In this document: positions 44,312 to 53,569 of the stretch, piece after piece
Position numbering within the stretch: the stretch's first letter is position 1
Layout: the number at the start of each line of letters is the position of its first letter
Source of the DNA: Leptolinea sp964446955
Lineage (GTDB): Bacteria; Chloroflexota; Anaerolineae; Anaerolineales; Anaerolineaceae
NCBI GenBank assembly: GCA_964446955.1
Contig: CAYUQJ010000003.1
Span: 186,001 to 250,000, forward strand
DNA: 64,000 nucleotides
Direction: 5' to 3'
The notes under the pieces: model-generated
What the model was told of the DNA's origin: nothing
Database searches by the model: none
What the model saw: only the letters and a program-made list of their open reading frames with translations
Position numbers and translations under genes: made by a program

Positions 44312-45595
44312 ATGAAAGTATATTTTGATACGATCGGCTGCCGCTTAAATCAAAGTGAAATTGAGCGGATGGCTAATGAATTTCATACGGCTGGCCATGA
44401 AATAACCGGAAATGTAGCAGAAGCGGATCTGATCATCATTAATACGTGTTCTGTCACATCACAGGCCGCTTCTGATTCGCGCCAGAAGATCCGGCAGGCA
44501 TCCCGACTTTCACCTCACGCGAAAATTATTGCCACAGGATGCTGGGCAACACTTGAGCCACGGGAAGCCCAAAATTTAGTCTCTAATATTTTAGTAGCGG
44601 ATAATACAGACAAGGATAGTATTCCGGCAACTGTACTTGGAACCAACAGCTCCAGGGATTTCACTACTTCCATGGGACGGGTAAGCCTTCCCGGGAATCG
44701 CCATCGCACAAGGGCGTTTATCAAGGCTCAGGATGGTTGTGACGCGTTTTGTACCTTCTGTGTCACACGTCTGGCACGTGGAAAATCTCGCAGTGAGTCA
44801 ATAAACCGCATCCTGGCGGATATTCAGGCTGCGGTATCCGGTGGAGCAAAAGAAATTGTTTTAACCGGTGTACAGCTTGGATCCTGGGGAAGGCATTTTT
44901 CACCTGAGCTGCGTTTACGTGATCTGGTGGAGACTATCCTTCGCGAAACAGATATTCCCCGGCTCCGGTTCTCCTCAATTGAGCCCTGGGACATTGAGCC
45001 GGATTTTTTTGATCTGTTCGCCGATCAACGGATATGTCGTCATTTGCATATGGCAATTCAATCAGGATGCCTGTCAACCATAAGAAGAATGGGACGGCGC
45101 ACCACCCCACAGGAGTTTTCTGGGATTATGCGAATCGCCCGCGAAGTGGATCCGAATTTCTCGATCTCCACAGATGTAATTACCGGCTTTCCGGGTGAAA
45201 CACGGGAAGAATTTCAAGAAAGTTTGCAATTTGTCCGGCAGGCCGGGTTTTCCAGTGGACATGTTTTTCCGTATTCCGCCCGAAAAGGAACTCCGGCAGC
45301 GGATTTGCCGGACCAGGTTCAATCAAAAGAAAGAAAGGTCCGAGCGGCGATCATGCGTGAGGAACTGGCACATTCCGGTCAGCAATACCGCCGGCAATTG
45401 TTGGGTGGGAAAGGCAAAGTCTTATGGGAAACCGCCCGTCCGGTGAACAATGGATACCGGCTTGATGGTTTGAGTGAGGGTTTTGTTCGGGTATCCACCA
45501 TTTCCACCGTCAAAAAAGTGAACGAAATCAGCCCTGTCATATTCACCGGGTTATCGGAGACGGGTTTGCTGGCAGAAATTGTCGCCAATAAATAA
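44312..45595 (+). CDS. mtaB: tRNA t6A37 C2-methylthiotransferase
   Basis: 427 residues. The N-terminal UPF0004 domain holds three Cys for the auxiliary 4Fe-4S cluster (Cys10, Cys46, Cys77). The radical-SAM motif CDAFCTFC is at 143-150. A C-terminal TRAM-like domain ends the protein. The enzyme adds a methylthio group to N6-threonylcarbamoyl-adenosine 37 of ANN-decoding tRNAs. The signature VTRLARGKSRSE is characteristic of MtaB and separates it from MiaB. Confidence 0.9.
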   Translation: MKVYFDTIGCRLNQSEIERMANEFHTAGHEITGNVAEADLIIINTCSVTSQAASDSRQKIRQASRLSPHAKIIATGCWATLEPREAQNLVSNILVADNTDKDSIPATVLGTNSSRDFTTSMGRVSLPGNRHRTRAFIKAQDGCDAFCTFCVTRLARGKSRSESINRILADIQAAVSGGAKEIVLTGVQLGSWGRHFSPELRLRDLVETILRETDIPRLRFSSIEPWDIEPDFFDLFADQRICRHLHMAIQSGCLSTIRRMGRRTTPQEFSGIMRIAREVDPNFSISTDVITGFPGETREEFQESLQFVRQAGFSSGHVFPYSARKGTPAADLPDQVQSKERKVRAAIMREELAHSGQQYRRQLLGGKGKVLWETARPVNNGYRLDGLSEGFVRVSTISTVKKVNEISPVIFTGLSETGLLAEIVANK

Positions 45596-45623
45596 AAAGT
45601 TCCGGTTATCTCCGGAACTTTTT
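45594..45623. terminator. Bidirectional terminator between mtaB and ldh
   Basis: A 12-bp perfect stem (AAAAAGTTCCGG/CCGGAACTTTTT) with a 6-nt loop and T-runs in both directions. The left arm begins at the mtaB stop. Confidence 0.92.
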
Positions 45624-45629
45624 TTATAA

Positions 45630-46589
45630 TCAATCAAACTTGATCGAGTTGATTGTGTCTTTCAATACGGTTGCCGATTTTCTCAAACCAGCTATTTCTT
45701 CATCGTTCAAATCAAGCCGGATAATCCGTTCCACGCCGCCCACATCAACAATGCACGGTAGACTCAAATAAACATCACTGATCCCGTAGTAATTGTCAAT
45801 ATACGTTGAGACAGACAACACGGTTGCCTGATCGCGGAGAATTGCTTCCACAATGCGCATCAATCCAGAAGCAATGGCGTAATACGTTGCCCCTTTACGG
45901 GAAATAATCTCATAAGCCGCGTCGCGGGTCTGCGTGAAGATCTCATCAAGACGTTCCTGACGGCAGCCCATGTTGTTCGCTTCACAGTATTCCGGCAGAC
46001 GCATTCCGGCGATATTGGCTAAGGACCATACCGGCACTTCACTGTCCCCATGTTCACCGATTATGTAGCCGTGAACACTGCGCGGGTCCACATCGAAGGT
46101 CTGGCTGAGCAGGTAACGGAAGCGGGCGGTATCCAGAATGGTACCTGAACCAATCACCCGGTTGGCTGGCAGACCGGAAAACTTCCATGAGGCGTAGGTC
46201 AGAACATCCACCGGGTTTGTGGCGACCAGGATGATTCCGTCAGGGTTGTACTTAACAATACTTTCAACGATCGAACGAAAAATGGCGGCATTCCGCTGAA
46301 TAAGATCCAGACGGGTTTCACCAGGACGTTGGGCGCTGCCCGCGGTTACGACGGTTATCGCAGCTCCGGTACAGTCCTCATAGGTACCTGCCCAGATACG
46401 AGCAGGGGAGTGCATGGGAACAGCATGGTTTAGATCCATGGCTTCCCCCTCCGCTTTACTGACATTGGCGTCAATTAGAACGATTTCAGAAGCCAGCCCG
46501 CTCATCAGCAGGGAATACGCAAATGTTGCTCCAACATTTCCCGTTCCAACAATAGCTACTTTTCTGGGGTGATGATTTGTGTGTATCAT
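45630..46589 (-). CDS. ldh: L-lactate dehydrogenase
   Basis: 319 residues. NAD-binding loop VGTGNVGATFA near 14; the specificity loop reads SAQRPGETRLDL with Gln at about 87, the residue that marks lactate rather than malate dehydrogenase (Arg); substrate Arg156 in LDTARFRY; catalytic His180 in IGEHGDSE. It interconverts pyruvate and L-lactate with NAD(H), consistent with a fermentative life style. No fructose-bisphosphate site was examined. Confidence 0.88.
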   Translation of the reverse strand: MIHTNHHPRKVAIVGTGNVGATFAYSLLMSGLASEIVLIDANVSKAEGEAMDLNHAVPMHSPARIWAGTYEDCTGAAITVVTAGSAQRPGETRLDLIQRNAAIFRSIVESIVKYNPDGIILVATNPVDVLTYASWKFSGLPANRVIGSGTILDTARFRYLLSQTFDVDPRSVHGYIIGEHGDSEVPVWSLANIAGMRLPEYCEANNMGCRQERLDEIFTQTRDAAYEIISRKGATYYAIASGLMRIVEAILRDQATVLSVSTYIDNYYGISDVYLSLPCIVDVGGVERIIRLDLNDEEIAGLRKSATVLKDTINSIKFD

Positions 46590-46707
46590 TCGGTTCCTCC
46601 AGGATTAAACATCGTTATGCCGATGAAAATTGTAAAATGGAATTACTTGAAATAAAAGCGATATATAATATCTATTATACCCAATATATTAATTTTTAAT
46701 AAAAAAA

Positions 46708-46735
46708 TTAAATAAACCGGTAAAAAGGATATAAT
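46708..46735 (+). promoter_or_regulatory. Predicted promoter of the 77-aa/FIST-like unit
   Basis: TTAAAT, a 16-nt spacer, then TATAAT (46730-46735) in a very AT-rich stretch. The -10 is perfect, the -35 poor. The predicted start gives a leader of about 42 nt before the 77-residue gene. Confidence 0.4.
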
Positions 46736-46783
46736 GTACATACGCAAAGAGTCAAATAAAGAATTGTTTTTAGGAAGGGGAAG

Positions 46784-47017
46784 ATGACTATACCTCCAGC
46801 CACTGATGATGTATGGAAAGACATTTTATTATTGAAGAAGAATTATGATTTTGAATTTCTGGCATTGAAAATGCTACTGGGAAGATTGACCATGGATATT
46901 GAGCATGACCCATCGCCGGAAAATCTCGCGAAATGTGCCGAACAACTTCATGGACTGCTGGTACAGAATGCCACTTTACCAACAGCCAAGCGGGATATTG
47001 AGAAAATCATAGGATAG
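46784..47017 (+). CDS. Hypothetical 77-aa protein
   Basis: 77 residues, helical, acidic at the centre, no signal peptide or membrane helix. AGGAAGGGG precedes the ATG, so translation is likely strong. It ends 9 nt before the FIST-like gene, whose ribosome site (AGGGGG) lies in the gap, so the two are an operon. I do not recognise the family. It might be a partner or antagonist of the larger protein, which is inference from order alone. Confidence 0.6.
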   Translation: MTIPPATDDVWKDILLLKKNYDFEFLALKMLLGRLTMDIEHDPSPENLAKCAEQLHGLLVQNATLPTAKRDIEKIIG

Positions 47018-47026
47018 GGGGCTGAT

Positions 47027-48055
47027 ATGAACAGAGTATTGTTCACGATTGACGAAGTAAAAGTTATGATCCAACGCGGATACCATATGTTCCTCGCGGG
47101 GGATGAGAAAGCCTTGCAACAACTTCCGCGTGGACATTGGATCGCTGGGACCACACCTTATTTCATGGGAGATAATGGTGGTCTTATCACCACGGACAAG
47201 ATCCTTGTCACCGGCATCCCGGGATATACGGTTAGCGTGAAAAATCATGTTTATGATGTCAATTCGATAACCAATGTGTACCAGGACATTCCCGCAAATG
47301 GTTTCGGGTTCATCATGATCCCAGCTTTCTCTGATATTCACATGTCATTCGCGTTAAAGGCTCCGAACTTCCCGAATTTTGCCACCAAACCGCTGCTCGG
47401 TTGGATATCGGGTGTATTGCTGGATGATCTTGGTAAAAGTACCCCGAAGGTGATTGATGGAGAGACAGGGGAGTATTTTACAGACAAAGCACTCATGGTG
47501 GCTGTCGAATTGCCGCCAACAAAGATTGCTGATATTGGAATTCTGAATATTTTCAAACAGGGTGATGGTGACACGATAACCTTTGATAACGATGGCTTTT
47601 CCACGAAAGACGCAAGGATCAACGGTAATGTGGTCAATTTTGCTGACTATGTTCTCACAAACAACATTGACACAAAACTACCCCTGGTAGCCGACTACAG
47701 CGGGGCAGCCATCAATATCAGTATTCAATCGGTTGATGCGGACAAAAAGGAAGTATCTTTTTACGCTCCGGTATTTAAGGATGTCCGCTACCGTTTCGCT
47801 GCGCCTGTTGACAACTACTTCCGTGATTTTATGTCTCTGGTGTTGGAAGACGATTTTGAAGAGAACTTGAATATCAATATGAAAAATGAAAAGCAAATAC
47901 TGTTTTCTTGCAACTGTATATTGAACTTCGTCTATTCCAATCTAGAGGGGTTAAAGACCGGGCAGATGGTTGGACCAATAACATTCGGCGAAGTGGCTTA
48001 TCAATTGGTCAACCAGACTCTGGTTTACCTGACAATTTACAACCAACCAGGTTGA
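47027..48055 (+). CDS. FIST-like sensory-domain protein (DUF6976-like)
   Basis: 342 residues, soluble. The C-terminal part has the FIST-C pattern: ILFSCNCILNFVYSN near 290, GPITFGEVAYQLVNQTLVYL near 318. The N-terminal part has HWIAGTTPYFMGDNGGLIT near 42. FIST domains are predicted small-ligand (amino-acid) sensors found in signalling proteins; here the domain stands alone with no kinase or cyclase. I think it belongs to the DUF6976 group but could not check. It forms a unit with the 77-residue gene, closed by a terminator. Confidence 0.6.
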   Translation: MNRVLFTIDEVKVMIQRGYHMFLAGDEKALQQLPRGHWIAGTTPYFMGDNGGLITTDKILVTGIPGYTVSVKNHVYDVNSITNVYQDIPANGFGFIMIPAFSDIHMSFALKAPNFPNFATKPLLGWISGVLLDDLGKSTPKVIDGETGEYFTDKALMVAVELPPTKIADIGILNIFKQGDGDTITFDNDGFSTKDARINGNVVNFADYVLTNNIDTKLPLVADYSGAAINISIQSVDADKKEVSFYAPVFKDVRYRFAAPVDNYFRDFMSLVLEDDFEENLNINMKNEKQILFSCNCILNFVYSNLEGLKTGQMVGPITFGEVAYQLVNQTLVYLTIYNQPG

Positions 48056-48079
48056 GAAGAAAATCGCAGACAACTTTAT

Positions 48080-48099
48080 GAGACCTCTTTTGGGGTCTC
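48080..48099 (+). terminator. Terminator of the FIST-like unit
   Basis: An 8-bp stem (GAGACCTC/GGGGTCTC, two G-T pairs) with a TTTT loop is followed by T7. It separates the FIST-like gene from panB. Confidence 0.85.
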
Positions 48100-48167
48100 T
48101 TTTTTTGAGGTGATACGGTCTTATAATTTTTGCGTATATATGTTTAAGAAAATGAAAGTGAGGTCTC

Positions 48168-49034
48168 ATGTCAAAAACGGTTGAGCTGAGGAAAAAAAAG
48201 GTCACTACGCAAACCTTTATGCAAATGAAGAAGCGCGGCGAAAAGATTTCGATGCTTACCGCGTATGATGCACTCACGGCGGGAATTATGGATGAGTGCG
48301 GTGTGCATTCCATTCTTGTTGGAGATTCACTGGGGATGGTTGTTCTGGGATATGAGACAACATTGCAGGTAACAATGGAAGATATGCTGCACCATTGTAA
48401 GGCTGTGTCACGTGGAGCAAAAAATGCCTTGCTTGTGGGCGATCTTCCGTTCATGACATACCAGGTCAGTGTGGAAGATGCCGTGCGGAACTCCGGACGG
48501 ATGCTGCAAGAAGCCGGGATGCATGCCGTAAAGCTGGAAGGGGGTAGGGAGAGGGCTGAGACGGTCAAGGCGATCATATCAGCAGGAATACCGGTCATGG
48601 GGCATCTGGGGTTGACCCCGCAATCGGTAAATCAGTTCGGCGGGTTTGCTGTGCAGGCGAATACGGCGGCTGCCGCGAAGAGACTGTTGGATGACGCGTT
48701 GATCCTTCAGGATAGCGGCTGTTTCAGCCTGGTTCTTGAATCAATCCCGGCCCGCCTGGCCGAACTGGTATCAAACCGTTTGAGTATTCCAACGATCGGT
48801 ATTGGCGCGGGAGTTGGTTGTGATGGGCAGGTTCTGGTCACACCGGATATGATCGGATTGTTCAGCCGTTTTACCCCCCGGTTTGTAAAGAAATACACAA
48901 ATTTTCATGATGGAATGGTTGATGCGTTTTCGGCCTATATATCTGAAGTTCAGAGCGGAGTTTTCCCCGGAACGGAACATACATATGAAATGTCTGATGA
49001 AGAGTGGGAAGAAACTCTTCGTCTTGTAAAATGA
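48168..49034 (+). CDS. panB: 3-methyl-2-oxobutanoate hydroxymethyltransferase
   Basis: 288 residues, TIM-barrel. Metal and substrate motifs: MLTAYDALTAGIMDE near 26, LVGDSLGMVVLGYETT near 45, KLEGGRERAE near 124, catalytic Glu in LVLESIPARLAE near 190 and TIGIGAGVGCDGQVLV near 208. It makes ketopantoate from 2-oxoisovalerate and methylene-tetrahydrofolate, the first committed step to pantothenate. It heads panB-panE-panC. GTGAGG lies before the ATG. Confidence 0.95.
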   Translation: MSKTVELRKKKVTTQTFMQMKKRGEKISMLTAYDALTAGIMDECGVHSILVGDSLGMVVLGYETTLQVTMEDMLHHCKAVSRGAKNALLVGDLPFMTYQVSVEDAVRNSGRMLQEAGMHAVKLEGGRERAETVKAIISAGIPVMGHLGLTPQSVNQFGGFAVQANTAAAAKRLLDDALILQDSGCFSLVLESIPARLAELVSNRLSIPTIGIGAGVGCDGQVLVTPDMIGLFSRFTPRFVKKYTNFHDGMVDAFSAYISEVQSGVFPGTEHTYEMSDEEWEETLRLVK

Positions 49035-49041
49035 GGCCAAG

Positions 49042-49941
49042 TTGGACCAGAAGATCTTAGTCATTGGCACCGGAGCTTTGGCCTGTCTGTATGCCGCTCG
49101 CCTTGCGAAACGCGGTTATCGCATCTCTATGACAGGGACGTGGGCTGATGCGCTGGATGCCTTTCAGACAAAGGGAGTTGGACTCATAGAGTCTGGTTGC
49201 AAGGAGCCGGTTTTTTATCCGGTAGAGATACTCGACCCGGGAAAATCTGATCAAACCCATGACCACGTACTATTGTTGACAAAGGCTTATCAGGTGAGAG
49301 GCGCGTTGCGCCGGGTCATGCAGAACCTGGCAGAAGGCGCTGTCATTCTCTCTCTTCAAAACGGATTGACCGTTGGAAAAGAACTGAAAGAATTTCGGAA
49401 CAGGTTCGAAGTAATCCAGGGTATTACTACTTGTGGTGCCGAAGTGGTTCAACCTGGTGTGGCAAAACACAACGGTGGTTGGCTGGTCCGAATGGATCAG
49501 AAAGAATCCGTGCATGGGATAGCTGGATTTCTTAATGAAGCTGGCTTCACTGTATCTCTGGAAGAAAATGTAAACCAGGCAATCTGGGAAAAAGCGGTAT
49601 TAAATTCAGCCGCCAACCCGATCGGCGCTTTGACGGGGAAAAGAAATGGCGAACTACTAGATTTGCCCGGTGTTATGCATATTATGGATGATTTGATCCA
49701 GGAAGCCTGTAATGTAGCAGAGGGAGAGGGGTTTGCTATCCGGGCAGACGAAATGAAAGAACGGCTCCGGCAGGTGATGCGCGAGACCGTATCCAACCGT
49801 TGTTCGATGCTTCAGGATGTGCTCAATGGACGGCGTACTGAAATTGAAGACATCAATGGTGAGATCATCGCGCTCGCCAATGCGCGCGGGATTGACGTTC
49901 CCGTGCAAACCACGATCACAAATCTGATTCGATCATTATGA
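49042..49941 (+). CDS. panE: Ketopantoate reductase
   Basis: 299 residues. NADP-binding loop VIGTGALACLYAARLAK near 6; catalytic Lys in AIWEKAVLNSAANPIGALTG near 188 and Asp/Glu in MLQDVLNGRRTEIEDINGEI near 255. It reduces 2-dehydropantoate to pantoate. The start is TTG at 49042, 7 nt after the panB stop, with GAGG before it. A dedicated panE between panB and panC shows the operon carries the reductase step itself. Confidence 0.93.
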   Translation: MDQKILVIGTGALACLYAARLAKRGYRISMTGTWADALDAFQTKGVGLIESGCKEPVFYPVEILDPGKSDQTHDHVLLLTKAYQVRGALRRVMQNLAEGAVILSLQNGLTVGKELKEFRNRFEVIQGITTCGAEVVQPGVAKHNGGWLVRMDQKESVHGIAGFLNEAGFTVSLEENVNQAIWEKAVLNSAANPIGALTGKRNGELLDLPGVMHIMDDLIQEACNVAEGEGFAIRADEMKERLRQVMRETVSNRCSMLQDVLNGRRTEIEDINGEIIALANARGIDVPVQTTITNLIRSL

Positions 49942-49957
49942 AAGAGGTGATTTTCTA

Positions 49958-50815
49958 ATGCAAATAGTCAGCACATTGAAGGACTTAAGAAAAGCTCGCA
50001 AAGAAATGACCGGTACGGTTGGGCTGGTACCCACCATGGGTTTTTTGCATACCGGACATATATCTCTGGTCAAACGCGCCGTATCTGAATGTGACCATGT
50101 TATTGTCAGCGTGTACGTTAATCCGACCCAGTTCAGCCCGACGGAAGATTTCGCGTCTTATCCGCGTGATCTTGAGCGCGATGCGGCACTGGTACGGGAA
50201 GCAGGTGCCCATCTAGTATGGGCTCCAACGGATGAAGTGATGTATCCGGCGGGTTTTCAAACCTATGTCACGGTGGAAGACGTAACGAAAGTTCTTGAAG
50301 GTGCCATGCGGCCGACACATTTCAAAGGCGTGACGACCGTCGTCGCGAAACTGTTCAACGCGGTGAAGCCGGATAAGGCATATTTCGGGCAAAAAGACGC
50401 CCAGCAGGTAGCCGTATTATCCCGTATGGTGAAAGATCTGAATTTTGATCTCGAAATGGTGATCTGCCCGATTGTGCGGGAAGTCGATGGTCTGGCACTT
50501 TCCAGCCGAAATACCTATCTGGACGAAGAACAACGTAAAACCGGGCTTGTTCTATCGCGATCTCTACGTAAAGCCAGGGCTGTTTATCAATCCGGTCAGA
50601 GAGATACCCACGTAATTCGTAAGGAGATGGAGGCAGTGTTTGCAACTGAACCCTCCGCGAAAGTCCAGTACATATCGATCGCAGATCCTGTCTCATTAAC
50701 GGATATTGAAACCATTAAAGATCAGGCATTGGTTTCCATGGCCGTTTACGTGGGAAAAACTCGTTTGATTGATAATACAATCCTTGGGACGGTTGACCCG
50801 GGTTTGGACGGGTAA
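49958..50815 (+). CDS. panC: Pantothenate synthetase (pantoate--beta-alanine ligase)
   Basis: 285 residues. Nucleotide-binding motif TMGFLHTGHISLV near 26 (HIGH-like), VNPTQF near 51, YFGQKDAQQVAV near 148 and ALSSRNTYL near 184. It condenses pantoate and beta-alanine with ATP. AAAGAGGTGA precedes the ATG. No panD is near, so beta-alanine must come from elsewhere. A terminator follows. Confidence 0.95.
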   Translation: MQIVSTLKDLRKARKEMTGTVGLVPTMGFLHTGHISLVKRAVSECDHVIVSVYVNPTQFSPTEDFASYPRDLERDAALVREAGAHLVWAPTDEVMYPAGFQTYVTVEDVTKVLEGAMRPTHFKGVTTVVAKLFNAVKPDKAYFGQKDAQQVAVLSRMVKDLNFDLEMVICPIVREVDGLALSSRNTYLDEEQRKTGLVLSRSLRKARAVYQSGQRDTHVIRKEMEAVFATEPSAKVQYISIADPVSLTDIETIKDQALVSMAVYVGKTRLIDNTILGTVDPGLDG

Positions 50816-50830
50816 AAAACTGAACCGATA

Positions 50831-50854
50831 ACCTGCAAAATCTTGTGTGCAGGT
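50831..50854 (+). terminator. Terminator of the pan operon
   Basis: A 7-bp perfect stem (ACCTGCA/TGCAGGT) with a 10-nt loop is followed by ATTTTT. A -10-like TATAAT (50866-50871) right after it may start the transporter gene. Confidence 0.75.
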
Positions 50855-50907
50855 ATTTTTGATTGTATAATCATTCGCCTTGTCATTTTATAGAAATCGA
50901 GTGAACG

Positions 50908-52890
50908 GTGGAGAAAACGGAACTGGATTCAGGCGACAAAAAAATGAATATTGATGATGGAAGAGGTACAACCGTACTTCGTCGTGATTCGAAATTTGAA
51001 CCGAATCAATCCCTTTCGACACTGCTGATCGGCAAACCACTGGCTACCGCGGATGAAGCGGACCAGACGATAGGCAAAACAATTGGGCTGGCGGTTTTTT
51101 CATCGGACGCACTCTCTTCCGTCGCGTATGCTCCGCAGGAAATGCTCATTATTCTGGCAGCCGCGGGTGTGACGGCCTTTAATATATCCATACCTTTGGC
51201 GCTGGCTATTTGTGGTCTGCTTGCCATATTGATTTTTTCCTACGAACAGACGATACACACATATCCCAATGGTGGTGGGGCTTATATCGTTTCCCGTGAT
51301 AATCTGGGTGAATTACCGGCTCAGATCGCCGCGGCCGCACTGCTGACAGACTATATCCTCACTGTTGCGGTCTCGGTCTCCTCGGGTGTCGCGCAAATAA
51401 CATCTGCTTATGCGGAATTTTATCCATACCGGGTGCAGATCGGTGTATTGATGGTCATGTTCATCATGCTGATCAACCTGCGCGGCGTGAAGGAATCCGG
51501 AAAAGCGTTGGCCATTCCAACCTATTTCTTCCTGGCTACTATGGTGACCCTGCTTGGGGTGGGGTTCTATAAATACTTCACCGGGTCACTTGGGCAGGTT
51601 TTTGAACCTCCCATGGATATCCTCCGTGAACACACGGTCTTGCAGCCAATAACCCTGTTCCTGATCTTGAAAGCATTTGCCAGCGGGACAACAGCTCTCA
51701 CCGGCGTGGAAGCTATTTCAAATGGCATCACAGCATTCAAAGAACCCAAAAGTTCCAATGCCGGGAAAACTCTCATCATGATGGCTGTTATCCTGGGTTC
51801 CACCATGTTTTCCATCACCTTCCTGGCTAACCGTATAGGCGGGTTACCGTCTGAAGAAGAGACGTTGATCTCCCAGTTGGCGCGCACGGCTTTTGATTCG
51901 CGGGGTATTCTCTACCTGATGGTGATTGCGGCGACGACGATCATCCTGATTATGGCAGCCAATACGGCGTTTGCCGGCTTTCCGCGTCTGAGCGCCATGG
52001 TGGGCGAAGATGGTTTCCTCCCACGTCAGCTGGCATTTAGAGGCAGCCGCCTGGTCTACTCTCGCGGAATTGTTGTACTGGCTTTGATAGCATCCTTGCT
52101 GATTGTCATTTTTCAGGCCAGTGTTACAAAGTTGATCCCTCTATACGCTATCGGCGTTTTTCTAAGCTTTACCCTTTCGCAATCCGGTATGGCTCATCGT
52201 TGGTGGAAATCGGGAAAGCTGAAACCGGGTGAAGAGATCGCTGAAAAAGGTTCGGTTGTCCACCACGATAAACATTGGCTCTTCAAGATGATTGTAAATG
52301 GATTTGGAGCCGTATGTACTTTTGTGGTGATGATCGTTTTTGCCGTGACGAAATTTACCGATGGCGCGTATGTCGTAATAATTTTGATGCCACTCCTGGT
52401 ATTATGCTTCTACGCTATCCATAAGCATTACCGGAATCTGGCCCGGAATCTCTCGCTGGATGATTACATATCCGCCAGCCGGATAGCCCGGCACCGTGTC
52501 ATTTTGCCCATCGGTGGGGTACATCGTGGAACGCTGGCGGCCCTTCGTTATGCCAAGACATTATCTGATGACATAACAGCCGTTCATGTCTCCATTGATG
52601 AAAATGAGGCAAAAAAGGTTCAACAAAAATGGGAAACCTATGGTGATGGTACACGCCTTGTGATCCTTGAATCGCCGTACCGGCTATTTATTGATCCTCT
52701 TTTGAAATACATTGACGAGATTGACGAGAACCGTCAGTCGAACGACATCATCACTATTGTTGTTCCAGAATTTGTTCCCCGTCAGGTTCTGGCGAATGCA
52801 CTGCACACCCAGACGGCGGTTGAGTTGAGAATGGCTTTGCGTTTCCGCAAAGATATTGTTATCACCAATGTCCCATACGTAGTGGACTAG
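50908..52890 (+). CDS. APC-family potassium transporter, KimA-like
   Basis: 660 residues. About twelve hydrophobic segments (residues 55-500) start with IGLAVFSSDALSSVAYAPQE and YPNGGGAYIVSRDNLGE, marks of the KimA (YdaO) branch of APC transporters. A C-terminal cytosolic domain of about 120 residues (HRVILPIGGVHRGTLAALRYA) is like a universal-stress/nucleotide-binding fold. KimA is a high-affinity K+/H+ symporter inhibited by c-di-AMP. Two TrkA-type RCK genes follow, supporting K+ transport, although some relatives are only called amino-acid permeases. GTG at 50908 is taken as start; ATG at 50944 is possible. Confidence 0.75.
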   Translation: MEKTELDSGDKKMNIDDGRGTTVLRRDSKFEPNQSLSTLLIGKPLATADEADQTIGKTIGLAVFSSDALSSVAYAPQEMLIILAAAGVTAFNISIPLALAICGLLAILIFSYEQTIHTYPNGGGAYIVSRDNLGELPAQIAAAALLTDYILTVAVSVSSGVAQITSAYAEFYPYRVQIGVLMVMFIMLINLRGVKESGKALAIPTYFFLATMVTLLGVGFYKYFTGSLGQVFEPPMDILREHTVLQPITLFLILKAFASGTTALTGVEAISNGITAFKEPKSSNAGKTLIMMAVILGSTMFSITFLANRIGGLPSEEETLISQLARTAFDSRGILYLMVIAATTIILIMAANTAFAGFPRLSAMVGEDGFLPRQLAFRGSRLVYSRGIVVLALIASLLIVIFQASVTKLIPLYAIGVFLSFTLSQSGMAHRWWKSGKLKPGEEIAEKGSVVHHDKHWLFKMIVNGFGAVCTFVVMIVFAVTKFTDGAYVVIILMPLLVLCFYAIHKHYRNLARNLSLDDYISASRIARHRVILPIGGVHRGTLAALRYAKTLSDDITAVHVSIDENEAKKVQQKWETYGDGTRLVILESPYRLFIDPLLKYIDEIDENRQSNDIITIVVPEFVPRQVLANALHTQTAVELRMALRFRKDIVITNVPYVVD

Positions 52891-52902
52891 GGAGAAGAGA
52901 AG

Positions 52903-53568
52903 ATGAAAGTCATAGTAATCGGCTGTGGCCGACTAGGTGCAGAATTGGCTTACAACCTGTACAAGCGTGGACATGATGTCTCTGTCATTGATAATATTCC
53001 CGCCTCCTTTAACAATCTTCCAGCTGACTTCCAGGGACGATTGAATGAAGGCGAAGCTTTATGTCAGGATGTTCTACATCGGGCGGGTATTGAAAGAGCG
53101 GATGCCGTGGCTGTTGTTACGAACTCAGATGCATTGAACACAGTGGCGGCGTATGTCGCGAAGGCAGTCTATAACGTACCGAACGTCCTGGCCCGCAATT
53201 ACGATCCACGAACCAGGGAGTTATTCGAGAGTTTCGGACTTCAAACCGTAAGCTCCACCAGCTGGGGCGCTCAGCGCATGGAAGAATTGATCTTCCACTC
53301 TGATGTTCGGACAGTTTTTTCTGCCGGTAACGGTGAAGTGGAACTGTATGAAGTTGTAATAACCCCATTATGGGATAAGAAAACATTTGATGAATTGATC
53401 GATTGCGATAACTGCTTACCTGTTTCCCTGACCCGTGCAGGAAGAGCGATCATTCCAGATCGAAGCACCAGGTTAAAAAGCGGCGATGTGGTATTGATCA
53501 GCGCGACCTTTGAAGGTATTGAAGGGTTGCGGCGTCGATTGAAAAACCTTGACCAGCAGGAGGCCTGA
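52903..53568 (+). CDS. TrkA-family RCK protein, copy 1
   Basis: 221 residues. The RCK_N Rossmann fold starts VIVIGCGRLGAELAYNLYKRG with acidic VIDN at strand two, and RCK_C is at about 140-215 (VVLISATFEGIEGL). Such subunits bind NAD(H)/ATP and often c-di-AMP via RCK_C and gate K+ channels or transporters. GGAGAAGAG lies before the ATG, 12 nt after the transporter stop. The next gene is a second, similar subunit, so a hetero-oligomer is likely. Confidence 0.88.
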   Translation: MKVIVIGCGRLGAELAYNLYKRGHDVSVIDNIPASFNNLPADFQGRLNEGEALCQDVLHRAGIERADAVAVVTNSDALNTVAAYVAKAVYNVPNVLARNYDPRTRELFESFGLQTVSSTSWGAQRMEELIFHSDVRTVFSAGNGEVELYEVVITPLWDKKTFDELIDCDNCLPVSLTRAGRAIIPDRSTRLKSGDVVLISATFEGIEGLRRRLKNLDQQEA

Positions 53569-53569
53569 C

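Noticed and set aside
50816..50907. ydaO-type c-di-AMP riboswitch before the KimA-like gene
   Set aside because: Only 92 nt are available and they hold a simple terminator and a -10-like box; none of the ydaO conserved parts is seen.
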